A stretch of 64,000 bases of DNA from Straminergon stramineum (lineage: Eukaryota > Streptophyta > Bryopsida > Hypnales > Calliergonaceae). The notes under the pieces are model-generated. The model made no database searches. It saw only the letters and a program-made list of their open reading frames with translations, and was not told where the DNA came from. Below are positions 25,904 through 38,025 of the stretch, piece after piece (positions within the stretch are counted from its first letter, which is position 1; each line of letters opens with the position of its first letter). Position numbers and translations under genes: made by a program. The DNA lies in NCBI GenBank assembly GCA_963920665.1, contig OY987272.1:13707001-13771000 (forward strand), read 5' to 3'.

Positions 25904-26142
25904 TTAACCCTTGAGCGCTGAGCGCAAATTCCAAAAACAAACTATAAATAGTCACTCAAGTTGATCCTATGATTAAAAAATAAGATCCAAGAGACATGAC
26001 CATTGAGATTGCAAGAGAGGTAGAGAAGACATCTATGGAGGAAACTTATGGAAGTTTTCACCATACAACCTAGGATATCATAATAGTCAAACCTCTCATA
26101 GTAGGAGTCTAGATTTGGGGCACTAGGGCGCTCAAGTGTTAA
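25904..26142. mobile_element. piggyBac-like TTAA MITE, 239 bp, distinct subfamily
   Basis: The left end reads TTAACCCTTGAGCGCTGAGC. The right end, reverse-complemented, reads TTAACACTTGAGCGCCCTAG. TTAA is intact at both borders. Length and end structure match the other elements but the interior is unrelated to them. Non-coding. Confidence 0.75.
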
Positions 26143-26886
26143 AGAAGAAAATTTAGTTTTTTTTAGTTGCCAATCTAGAAAATAGACAATTGGTGTTGTG
26201 TCAAATAAAATCATTTAATGATTCAAAGCATTACTAGAGAACTTTTCATCTCCAAAATGTCATTGTCCACTTATTTGTTATACCTACGGAGATGTTCTGA
26301 ACTTTCTATGAAGAACCTATACCCTGTAAAGGAGATAATGAAATTTAAATAGCAAGAAGTTATCTCAATAGAGACTTGCAACATTTTAAGATGGAAATCA
26401 ATCAATTGAGATCAAAATTACAATTTGATTGAGAATCATTGTAAATAATTGAATAGAATTAGAGATAGTAAATATAATATAATGAGCACAAGATTACTAA
26501 AATTCTAAGGCAAGTTAGGATTATTTATTATCATTTTTTTAGTTGTTGCACATATTTAAAACACAACAACATTGGATTCACAAAAAATTGCAACAAAATA
26601 ACAAATCAAAGAATTTTTCATATATATTTTAGTCAACTCATTTTTTATTTAAGAAAAAAAGATGCATTATAGGTGGCCAAAGCAAAACATACAGGTAGAA
26701 TAAAGTTAAGATTTCTTAAACATGAGAGCAAAGTGGAATATAATTAAGATCCCCTTTTTAGAAACATAAAAGTCATATAAAAGTGTAAAGTTTTTTTAGC
26801 ATGAAAATACCATAAAATAATGCAAATTGTAAAAATCAAAGAGAAAGACTCATGTTCCAAACTTGAAACTTGTTCAAAAAAATATG

Positions 26887-27036
26887 CACTAAAAGAAATT
26901 GATACATTCTAGCTAATGGTTTTGTGTTCAATCAAATACAATTGTGTTTAAAATAACATTGAAATTGCATTATTTTAAAGACAATTGTGTTAGATTTAAC
27001 ACAAAACTATTAGCTAGAATGCAACTTCTTCTAGTG
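26887..27036. mobile_element. CACTA-type foldback MITE, 150 bp, ATG target duplication
   Basis: Begins CACTAAAAGAAATTGATACA and ends TTCTTCTAGTG. Its right half reverse-complemented reads CACTAGAAGAAGTTGCATTC, so the arms pair with each other: TTCTAGCTAATGGTTTTGTG opposite TTCTAGCTAATAGTTTTGTG. It is flanked by the 3-bp direct repeat ATG (26884-26886 and 27037-27039). CACTA termini with a 3-bp duplication are diagnostic of the EnSpm/CACTA (CMC) superfamily. No coding capacity. Confidence 0.85.
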
Positions 27037-27689
27037 ATGTAAATTAGGATTTGGTAGTTTTGTAGAGAGTTTTTTGTGTGTGCCAATTCAAATATAAGTT
27101 CCTCTTAGGAAGGGGTTTCAAAGGTTTTAAATACAAGTATTACTGTCATAGCTCTAACTAATTCATAATTTGATTTAAAAGCCATATTTTGACTTGAAAG
27201 CTTCCTAGATGCTCCTAATAGCCAATGAATAGCAAGTATTTTTCCTTGTGCAAATTTTATTTCAATTGGTACAACTACCACGATATCACACATTCTTATT
27301 AATTAGTTATCCAAAATTTTCTATGATGAATTTGTCATTTCAGTTTTCAAAGTTTAGATGGTACAAATAATTCAATGGAAAAAGTTAAGATTCAATATGC
27401 CTAGAAATGTTGCTTGCATCCATTGTTCAAAATTTGAATGCTTCATCCCTAAAGGGATTAAGGCCCAAATCCTTTGATTTGTGATATGACTATGGTATAT
27501 AGTCTTATCTATCTTATAGTGAATTCATTGGAGCATTTGATTACCATTAATAGTACTAAAGTGTTGTATTGACTAAGAGATCCTAGCCAAAAATGATTTA
27601 GGAGTTTGAATGTTTTTATATCTATCCCCTTTCACGTAATGCAAAAATATAAATTAATTGATATTTAATATTTCATTTAAGCTTAAAAA

Positions 27690-27910
27690 ATTCTAGTGAC
27701 AAATAGTACCTTGGAAAATACATGGGCTACTTTGCAACATGGGGTGCTTTTGAAATCGTATATTAAATTAAAGCCATGACTAAATTGATGGAATGAATCC
27801 CATATAAAAATGTTGAAATGAAACCATGATGAATATGATATAATGAAGATAAGACAAAAATGGTAGATTGTAGTCAAAACCAAAAATGGAAGAATGAAGT
27901 CAAGATGAAA
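27690..27910. repeat. Degenerate repeat related to the 15.6-kb tandem array
   Basis: GGGCTACTTTGCAACATGG, then CATGACTAAATTGATGGAAT, parallels 15590-15655 (CCATTTAGCAACCATGG, ATGACTAAAATGATGGAAT). It is followed by short degenerate units around AAAATGG..GAATGAAGTC up to about 27905. No gene. Confidence 0.4.
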
Positions 27911-28199
27911 CAGTGAAATGAACATGCTACCACAACAGGATGTTGCCACAAATAATCTACAACTAAATATTTATTGTTAGGATTGTGTGAAATTGAAGGT
28001 TGGAAGCCTTGAAGCAAAAGAACTAAGAGCTAGAGCTAGAGTGGTGAAGTTAATGAATTGCATTAGATGAGATTTGAAGGCATGAAGAGGCCGTGGGTTA
28101 TTTTGAGCTTCCAAGGTGTGGGAACTCGCCACATGAGCAGTATGACGTGGCACAAACATTGTCATGTTAGAAAATAATATTCTTCTCATTATTTTTTAA

Positions 28200-31100
28200 G
28201 TAGTGTTTTTTGAACAAATAATATTTTTTAAATTCAGTTTTAGGTTTATTAGTAATTTTTAGAAACTTGTGGAAAAACAAATTTTTCATTTTTTTTCCAA
28301 AAATTCAGAAATTCAGCCCATTATGGTCTCTTTCCCAATTTCTGGCAGCTCAAGGAACAATGCAAGGAACAACCCTGAAACGGGCTCTTGGAGCCCTCAA
28401 TTCTCCTCTAATGTTGATTTTTTCTACTTCTACTTGCAAAAAGGGATTGAAGTTTGATGAGGAGAATATTTTGGAGAAATTGTGTGAATAGCTATTAAGG
28501 TTTGGAAGAATTCTTTTGATGTTTGCAAGTTACTTGATAGAAAAATGGGTTTGTACAATTGTTCTTATGAATCGTATTTGGAGATAAACTATGAATTTTG
28601 TTCTTTTCAATTGAATGAGTTTGAAGGAGATCATGGAATGGAAACCTTAGGTCAAGTTTAGGGCATATTTAGGGCATGCCATTTTAGTAGGATAGGATTT
28701 CCACGCAAATTTCCATTGAGCTTTGTAAATTTCTTGTTGTAAATTTTTATCACAGTCGATCCCTTTGAATAAGTTAATTTTGGTAGAAAAAGAACATGGT
28801 AGAGGATGTAATATCAATTTACAAGTATAGTCAAGGAATTGTAGATGGAATTGAAAGATCTTCACGTTGGAGTGCTTGAATTGAGTTGTTGGCTTGGATA
28901 TAGATCAAATTATTATTACAATACAATTGAGTAGTATATAATGGATGCATTTGTTGTCTAAAGCAATTGGGTGATAATGTTGGCAAGTTGAGATAGAATA
29001 TTATGGAAGATGGCATTTGTGGTTGCCCCAACAATAGGTTTATCTTTGAGTACTCATATAGCAAATCTTACAACACATGGTTGTGTTGATTTTTTTTTTT
29101 CTATTTGATCTTCATGACTTCGCTTCAACATGGGCAACAATTGAGTGTTTGGCACCTATAAAGACAACCAAAGACCCTACTAGAAAAACTTCTACTGTTT
29201 GACAAATTTGGCAAATCCAACAAAAAAATCTCAACTTTGATGGTTTTGCATATGATCGATTATCATTCACAAGAAAAAATGAATCCATTATGATCAAAAT
29301 GAGTAAAAGAAGTAATCCAACATTCCAGGGTAACTACATTACTCCTTGAAAAAGAAAAATGAACCAAGTGCCTCCAATTGAAGTAAGGCAATCAATGGTG
29401 CATATAGCTTTGGCAACAAAGTCTTGTCATTTCATTCAAAGACATACTTGATCTAAAATTTGGTCTAGAATAGTCCAATCATCAATCATTCACATGTAGC
29501 CAATTTCTTGGCTGAAATGTTAATTTTGAAACAATAAAACCAAGAAATTCCTAAAACTTAAAAGCAATACAATATTTGAGCAAATGCACAGTAAGGTCAA
29601 TCAACTTTTGAACAAAGATTTGTACAAGCTAGTGTACTTTGAGTATAGTGAGCACATTTGTTCAAAACAAAAGTTTTAAAATCAAATTTAAAAAATATAG
29701 TATTGGTAAAATAAATAAAATAAAATGAACCATGTGAATGTTTCAAGTATATACTAACTAAAAAATATAAGTTACACTTTTCAAAATCAATTTATCTTGA
29801 AGATTTTGAATTTCAAGATTCCAACTTTAATATTAGATTGACAAATTTCTAATCAAAATTTGATTGTAAAAATTGTTTATATTTAATTTGGATTTAGAAA
29901 TTCATTAATAGTCTATCCAAAAAATATCATTTCCAAAAACTTCCAAAAATAATTCCATCAAAAATAGGTTCTTCAAGATGAGAATCAATTAAAGTAAACT
30001 ACAATGCATAACAATTTAATTAGAACTCGTGGGGTGCAATAAGTGGTAGAAGTAGCCATATAGGTATGAACAAATGTAGGGTGCCAAAAAAATATTGGGG
30101 CAAAAATTTATAATTTGATTGATTATATTGTAGTATATGTAAAATATCTTTGGGTGTATTGTAAATACTTTAGGATGTGGAATAATGAGATGCATTCAGA
30201 AAAAAATTGACTTCAAATACCTCCCTTTTTATTAATTAAGTGGGACAAAAATCTCAATTATGCATTAAGGGCTGGCATTTAACCCTACATTTATACTACA
30301 TTGTCCTTTATTCTAGATTCTTTAAGATTTGATGATTTTATTTGCATAGCAATGTTAGTTTGAGAAGTAAATGAGGGTCATTAGCCTATCACATGCAATT
30401 TGTGTTGTATTTAGCTTGGACTTTTAGTATGCATAGATGAGCATGTGTTGTATTTAGCAACAACTATGCATTGGTAAGCTACCTTACTAAGCATTTTAAT
30501 TGGCCTCCAATTAATTTTTTATGAGGCTTAGGTTCATGGACAAGTTACATATTAATTACGAAGGATTTTTGATTTAGCCATTATATATATTTTTGGAGGG
30601 CCATATGAGTTATTGACCTTGGTTTGTGTGTAAGTAACAAATTCTCACATCAAGTTGGCCCCATGATGGTATGATGGACTTGCTTAAGTACTCAAACCAA
30701 ATACATTGTTTGTACTTGCTACTTTATAGTTTATACGTTGATTTCCTCTCAAAGGGCTATGTATCTCGCAAAGAGTTGAGAATGCTTTTAAAGGTAGGGT
30801 GGATGATCACAAAGCTTTGAACCTCAACAATTGTTTGAATCTTCCTCGAGGAATCTTCTCTCTTCAACTAAAATAGGGCTCACATTTTTAGCCTTTGTTT
30901 GTTGTTTCCACAAGCAATACCATTCTCTAGAAAATAAGCTTGGAATAGAGCATTTTTGTCAAAGATGGCTTCTACTCACTCAATCTACTTGAAACTCTTA
31001 GATTTTGTTTCTCTTTATATTCTTCTTGATATATGGTCTGAACTTCTTGAAGTATTTTCTAATAGTTGTTCCTTGAAAGACAGATGGAATTGACATCTAA

Positions 31101-33570
31101 TATAAGTTGTTTCTTATTTTTTTAGAGCTTTGTAGAATTAGATACAAATTTCTAGATGTTGGAGTGCTAAGGGGTTAAAAAGCCCTACAATTGTGAACCC
31201 TAAACCCTACATCCATTTGTATAATTGTGAGTAGTGCAAAAAAATTGAACGAATATAGCATATGATATATTCATTACAATTAGGAATTACAATTAATGTA
31301 TGCCTCTCCTTTAATGAACCATGTTAGAAAATTGCATAACGATAGGGTGCAAAATAAACCATAGACAAAAAATAATACCCCTCCATTAAATACCTAGTAT
31401 TTGCACCTATATCTTTATTTTTTTAAGGACTGCATCCTTGAAAATTAAAAATTAAAGCACTAAAAAACTCAACTTTTTTCCAAGGTTGTCTATTTTTTCA
31501 TATTTTAATGCATTAAAATATTATGAGATTAGAATTTTAGGAAATTTAGGTTATACTTTTGCAAGCGAGCTATGTAGTATTTAAAAAAAATGTTGTATAT
31601 TTGTAAGAATATAATTATTAATAATTAATAAGATTTTTCATAATGGTAACACAATATTGATATTCTTTGCTTATTTATTTGTAATGCAACTTAAATACAA
31701 AAAGATCTTAAATATTGACTAAGAACTTTGGAAAATTTGCAACCATAGAATGCTAATTTTCTAATGTCACAATTAAAAAATGCAACATAATGTTTTATAT
31801 TGTATTATAAAACTAAGAAAAAAATTCCAAGTTTTTGAATATATATTGCATTTGATTGATGTGAATTGTTTCATTTTTATTCACAAATTTAGCCCACATA
31901 CAAGAAGTGTCTTTTCAATTGAGGGTGTTGAAAAGCTTTTTGAGGGATCCAATAGAATTTTTGTGGTTCAAGTAATCTCTAAAGCAAAGGATGGATAAAT
32001 TTGTATTGGAAATCTCATTATCATAAATGAAAGAATTGAGAGGTTTTTGAGGCACCCAATTGTAATGAACGTACGAGATACAAGACAAGGCAAGACAAGT
32101 TGTGGATAATAAGACTTGATATTAGAGTCCAAGAAGTACAATACTAGAGTTATTCAAGAGATGTGTTGTCGAGCCTTGACTTCTATGTAAAATGTCATTT
32201 AAAAGGTTATTTTTTAACCCTATGGAAGCTTCTAGAAGATGCTAGAATACTATTAGAATATCTAGAAGGTTCTAGAATGTCCATGATGCCAATGATACTT
32301 ACAACATTAAGTAGAATGTAAGGTCCACATGCAACCATAAGGTCTCATTGGATCTTTTGGATTTTTGAATTGACAAGTATAGGGTTCAATGCCAACTATT
32401 AGTCAACATACATGTCTAAAGTCTACTAGAAAAAGTTCAAAGTTGCCAAGACTTCCATGTCAATGGAAGTCTACAAAAGTATAACCCTAAAAAGACAAGC
32501 CTATTTATTTATTTTCCAAACTTCATCTTGCAACTAAAATATCTATGAATGTGATTTTTAAAATTTATTTTTCAAAAATATGATGAAATGTTTTCTATTA
32601 GTTGTCACAATCACAAATTTTTCTATGGAAAATTGAAATTACTATAAACTTTTGAGTGAAAAGTGAAACAATCAACATGAATCAAATGCAATATGTGCTC
32701 AAAAAATCTGAAAATTTCTCAATAGGTTTATATTTTAGTGTAGCAAACCATAGTGCATATTTTTTACCATATCACACTAAAATTAGTAAATTGAAAATCT
32801 ATTGTTATAGGCCCAAATTCCAAGTTGCTATAGAATATCTATTTTAAAGAATTTTCCAAAATTTCAAATTAGAGTCGGAATTGCACTTGACAAGCTTTAT
32901 TTCATTAGTGGAACTCAAATTCAAGTAAGAACAATTTCATGGCTAAAATTCATATCTTGTGAAAAGAGAATAAGTTGCTAGTACACACTATATGGATTTT
33001 TCATTTTCTCATGCAAAAAAGTCAAAAAATATTACTAGGAAAGAATTTAGGCACCATTCATTGAAAATAAAATTAAGCAAGCCCCTCGAAAAGAAATAGG
33101 ATGAAAGAACATAATTTTTTCTTGTCATGGAAGTTTTCCAAATATCATTGAAAGGACACTTTTTTTCTCAAGGATTTCAGAGTTAACACAATACACTAAA
33201 TAAATTAATCTATGTATTCTCAAAATATGTTTCTAGAGTTGAAAATCAACTTCTCCAATAGAGGATGTGATTTGCCAAAATTTCAATATGTGTTTGAATA
33301 CTAAAAGAATTATTGATTCATAAGGATTTTTATACACAATTGTCACAACCACCACAACAAAGCATACCTATGACACCTTCTTGAGCAAGGTGAACTTGGG
33401 GATGACTTCCCAAGCCTAGCAAGAGACTAATTGAATAGAAATGAGGAGTCCTAAGTAGGGCTTATTTTTCATTTTTTATGAAGTGCCAAAGTGGCGATGT
33501 AAAGTATTTTAGTGGTGCTCCAAATTTCAACATTCATCCATGTATTGGATAGAAAATATCACATTAGCAC
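28200..33570. other. AT-rich intergenic stretch
   Basis: No gene can be supported. A lone TTAA terminus (GGAGTGCTAAGGGGTTAA, ending 31178) has no partner that I can find. A single unit related to the 15.6-kb array is at 31900-32060, and two heat-shock elements are at 32224-32278. Confidence 0.45.
32224..32278. promoter_or_regulatory. Two perfect three-box heat-shock elements
   Basis: 32224-32238 reads gGAAg cTTCt aGAAg and 32264-32278 reads aGAAg gTTCt aGAAt. Both fit the heat-shock-factor consensus nGAAnnTTCnnGAAn without mismatch. Two more TAGAAT words lie between them. No adjacent gene is recognised within several kb, so they may belong to a degraded transposon or solo LTR. Confidence 0.5.
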
Positions 33571-33573
33571 ATA

Positions 33574-33697
33574 CACTACAAGAAAATAGGGGTATAAATG
33601 ACTTGTCCACAATGATTGCAAAATAGTCATTTTGAAGTCATTGTTGTTGATGCAATCATTGTGGACAAGTCATTTATACCCCCATTTTCTTGTAGTG
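33574..33697. mobile_element. CACTA-type foldback MITE, 124 bp, ATA target duplication
   Basis: Begins CACTACAAGAAAATAGGGGT and its right end reverse-complemented begins CACTACAAGAAAATGGGGGT. The two arms of about 47 bp are nearly identical inverted copies around a short loop. The flanking trinucleotide ATA is duplicated (33571-33573, 33698-33700). The arm similarity implies recent insertion or conserved structure. Confidence 0.88.
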
Positions 33698-35039
33698 ATA
33701 TCACATGTCTATTATTCTTTTTCATCCACAATTTGGCGATTTCATCCAAGATTTTTCTATAATTCAAATTTTTTTGGCAAAAAACTTCACGATTTTTTTG
33801 ACAATTTTAGCCAAAGTATTTTTTTCTGGTGCAACTTGGCACCCAAAAGCCAAAGAAAACCCTTGTCCCAAGCAAATAGGGCACCGTAGCATTTTAGTCA
33901 AGACAAAGCATGTGACATACTATATATGCTTGGAAAGCTAGTGAAAGCATATGTCTATAGGTCCAAAGAATTGAATGATCCAAGTTGTGAGTCAAAAGAT
34001 ATGACTCTTCAAAGTTGGTGATGTCTTACTAGTTAGAACCCAGGGAGTGAGACATGGGAGAGGGGAGGTTCCAGGAGAAATTTCTTGTCAAAATAGGGCA
34101 TGACATACATAGTTGAAAAGCTAAGAAGACGAGAATTCCAAAATGCTAAGGCTTACAAAGATATTAGCTATGAGCTTGAAGTTATGGACAAACAAAGGAG
34201 GTAGAGTCTCAGACAATTACACCTTCTGAAGGACTTAGACCTTCGGAGGGCCCATCACTTGTTTTATTCTTGTTTCATTGGAGGAAGTGAGTTGTCCTTG
34301 GTGATCTATGCAAATAATGGATCACAAATATGATCTCACACTTTGGATTTGCAATATAGAGCAAAAAGTTATCTCGATGGAAAGACTGAGAGTTATGGCC
34401 TTTAGAGCTTAGTTTTGAGGCTAAGGCATGGGATTGGGTACCTTCTCAAGGAAGAAATGTATTGGATGTCTCTGTGACATGTAGGACTAGGGGATTTGCC
34501 AAATCTTCCAAAGAATACTACAAAAAAGGGTGATCTCATTTCTTCCTCCCGAATGGTGCTATTGTGAGTCAAAGTGGCCATAGGTGACGAGGTTGGCAAT
34601 GGAACCTCATTGCCACCTAGCTTTGTGATTCCATAGAGTGCTCTTGGGTACTTCTTGACACTGTTTGGATGGTGTCCCATTCCATGCTAGGCTCTAATAT
34701 TGAGTCTCAACTAGTGAGTCCCAGAGTGGGATTATTTGGGCCTAGTAGGGAATTTGGGCCCACATGTATGGAAAGATTATAATGTTTGAAGTGAGAAGAA
34801 CAATTTTTTTCATTCCTGCAAAATCAAGTCAACAAACTTCAAGCCCTCTTAGAGAATTTTTTTTGCACTTGATGAATTTGAATTTCTCCACTATTGAGTT
34901 TTAGATCTTGCTAGGTATGCTCCTACAAAATTTCAGAAGCAAATAAGGAGTCTAGCTTTCTCTAGATCTCTTTGCAATGCAAGGAGGTTAAGTGAACTTT
35001 CAATACATTAGTCAGTCATTTTTTGATGATTTCTTGTGC

Positions 35040-35640
35040 AACAAGGAAATTTTTCTTTGAAATCAAAATAGTAAAAATTTAGAGACAAGAATTTGGAATA
35101 CCGAATATTTAAGAACTTTGGGTTCATACATTACAAGGTAATAGGACTTGAAGTAAAAAGAAAATATTTTTTCCTCAAAATTGGCCTAGTATAGCTAACA
35201 AAGTTTGACTTCTCTTAGAATGTGATTTGCAAACTAAAATTAGGTTGTTTTTTGAACAATTTTATTTCATATTTTATTTGTTACATATATGTGTAATTTC
35301 AAAAGTTGATGAGGGTTTTAGCAAAAGATGTCCAAATTTTTCATAGATAGCATGACTTTTGATTCAGTCACTTGATTAGGAAAAAATTTATTCCCACTAA
35401 GAGGGTACATATTCATACCTTGTATCAAATTTTTGGTGAATATCCAATCAAAATTGACTTGTAACACTAGTAGAAAACAATGTTTCTATCAACAAAATTC
35501 AGCTTACGTGTTTTTTGGCAGAAAACACAAAAGCACATTAGCTGAATTTTGTTGATAGAAACACTATTTTCTACTAGTGTAAGAATCTATTTCAGATTTC
35601 TTGTGTACATTGAACAAACACTTTGCCCTTTAAGGATTAG
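35040..35640 (-). repeat. Diverged relative of the 53909 and 60160 TTAA elements
   Basis: Minus-strand text over 35040-35230 parallels 54190-54310. Shared blocks include CAAATCACATTCTAAGAGGA, GTCAAACTTTGTTAGCT, a run of A, and CTTCAAGTTCTATTA/CTTGTAATGTATGA-like text. Plus-strand 35371-35460 parallels 60585-60675 (AGGAAAAAATTTAT..., TACATATTCA..CCTTG.ATCAAA). It probably represents an old element, later interrupted by the CACTA foldback at 35465. Its TTAA ends are not recognisable. Confidence 0.45.
35465..35579. mobile_element. CACTA-type foldback MITE, 115 bp, TAA target duplication
   Basis: Begins CACTAGTAGAAAACAATGTT and its reverse-complemented right end begins CACTAGTAGAAAATAGTGTT. The arms continue as TTCTATCAACAAAATTCAGC on both sides, with a loop of about 35 bp. 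The flanking TAA is duplicated (35462-35464, 35580-35582). The EnSpm/CACTA assignment follows from termini plus 3-bp duplication. Confidence 0.87.
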
Positions 35641-38025
35641 GAAGTAAGTGTCACTAAGGGGTGAGACCAACCCTTGTACCTCAAATTGATAAGCATTGGA
35701 GATAATAGGTGGTTTATATTGCTTTCATGATGAAGGCACAGATGCAAAACTATATCAATGGAAAGAAGTTAGTCATTTTATTCCCTAAAGCTCATGTTGA
35801 TAGGCATACTTTCAAGGCTATGATATCTATATAAAGATTATTGTCACCAAAATCTCTAGAGCTAAAAATGGATCCTAGAAATCTTCAATCAAGTATCATT
35901 GGTAGAACCGTGAGGTAGTGAAACCCCAATATTTTATTACACTACAAAAAAGGAATATTTTAAGCGTGTTTTTAAGTATAGTCCTTGACATAAGATTTTC
36001 AGTAATGACCTTTAAAGAGATTTTCAGTAAAAATTTACTAGAAATACATGTAAACTTGTATGAAGCATATAAACTCATCCAAAAAAACTCTAGACTTTTA
36101 AAAATCAACTTGCACTTTAACCCCGGAGCGCCCCCATGTCCCAAAATCTGGCCTCTAAGAATTAATAAAAAGGTTGTTAGTTGCCAAATGGGGAAGTATT
36201 GCCCTGGAAACTATCCAATCAAGTTCATTATTAGGGTATTGATTACCAGTGACTAGGAGATAGACACTTACTAGTGAATGTCTGCGTACAAAAGGTTTAG
36301 CAAGTGGATTGGACTAAATTGTGTTATGGAGACACTTTGGCCAAAGTGGAGTGATTGGAAGGTGAACAACTTTGGTCAATTTGGTGGCCATTGCATGTAG
36401 ATCAGAATAGTTTGTGGTTAGTAGAAATTATCAAAAAACTTTGGGATTTCATGTGGTGGTAGGTCGGTAGTCCATCTAATCTTTGCCAAAAAATCAATGC
36501 ATGATTTGTCCTCTTCGACCCTAAACCACATCTCTGAAGTGCCTGGATCCTTGTTTTCTATACTAGCTTGTGATTTTCAACGTGCATTTGATTGCTATAA
36601 TCTAAAAATTGGTGCAATGAAATGTTGTGAAATCAACACCAACATCTCCAAGCATGAACCCTTTGTTGTTTTCAATAGTCAATTCACCTATGTTCCATTA
36701 TCAAACTTGCAATGTCCTTTCAATGAATAGGTAGCCCTGTGAACCTCCTGTTTGTTGATTACATTGTGGGTGCTCATGGGTTTAACTAATTTCTAACGAT
36801 GTCAAAACAAGATAGAAGATTTAAGGATTAAGAAGTGAATATGTTTGTAAATATCAAATTGAAATTCAATACAAAGGTCTTATAATGATAGTAGTGGCTA
36901 TGACTCTTATAATAACAATATTCAACACATAGATGTCCCATTGGAAAAGGTGTTTATTTTCATGTATATTCACTTAAATCGCTGGGGCTCTAAAGATGGT
37001 CTAGTTAGAAATTGTCAAAATCTACTATTTTCTAATATATGAGTAATATTTTAGGTAAAATAAAAATGGAAAACTCTAAAAATATATGGAAAAAATTCAA
37101 AAACTTTGATCCATGAAATTGTAAGATTATAGAGTTTTAAATTTGAAAAAGAAAATTGTTTTGGCACAACCTGGCATAGTCAAGAGATTTTGAATTCTCT
37201 TATAGTGATATTTTTACATATACAAAACTTTCTTCTTAGACCATTCTACAACATATAATGCTAGTTACATTCTCTCTAACTTTTAGAAGAAAAAAAAAGA
37301 AGATAGCTTAGCACATGCTACCTAAAGTTGATTACTTTTCTAATCTATCTTAGGTGATAACTTTTGATTTAGACACATATTTGGAGAGAAAATTTTATTT
37401 CTACAAAAAGATTCATTTGAACAACAACTTCTATGAACATTTCAAAATGATTCATCCAATATGATTCAAAATTCGAATTTAAAAAACCTCCTTGAATTTT
37501 TTGTTGTTTGTTATAATGACACTTGTTTTAAAGGGGCTAAGAAGTTTAAAAGAAAAGAACAAAATATGTCAAAAGAATAAAAAATAACATCCATTCTTTT
37601 TGAACAATATGTAATATTTTGAAAGTTACTATTATCTTCTAAGTGAACTCTTAATTTGGGCTTGTAGGGGCACCTAATAGCTAGTATTGTTTTTCTCATA
37701 AAATCCCATAGTTAATGCAACAAAAGAGTTTAATTTTTGTCTTTATGTTGGTAACCCAATATACACCTTGAACCTCGAGTGGATAAAGTCAATTTTCCAT
37801 TTTTTGAACATTCATCCACCACATATGCATTTCCATCCATAAATATAGTCTAAAATTTAATGAATCTTATATTTCTTAGAGATCTTTTTAGCAATTTCAT
37901 CCAAACTTTTTCCCATTTTTCCTAGTATAATTGTATAAGTACCAAATTCGAGTACAATTTTGACCAAAGATTCGCCAAAATATTAGATGCTGTATACCAA
38001 GATCATTGGGCACCCAATCATGCAA
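35583..38025. other. AT-rich intergenic stretch
   Basis: No gene seen. TTAACCCCGGAGCGCCCCC at 36117 looks like the left end of another TTAA element. Its best partner is TGAGCACCC-like text before GGGTTTAAC at about 36775, but the pairing is weak. Confidence 0.4.

Noticed and set aside
31140..31178. Single TTAA terminus GGAGTGCTAAGGGGTTAA
   Set aside because: No left end with a matching inverted sequence was found within 1 kb, so an element could not be delimited.
36117..36786. Possible 670-bp TTAA element
   Set aside because: The left end is convincing (TTAACCCCGGAGCGCC), but the only right-end candidate has an extra base and several mismatches.
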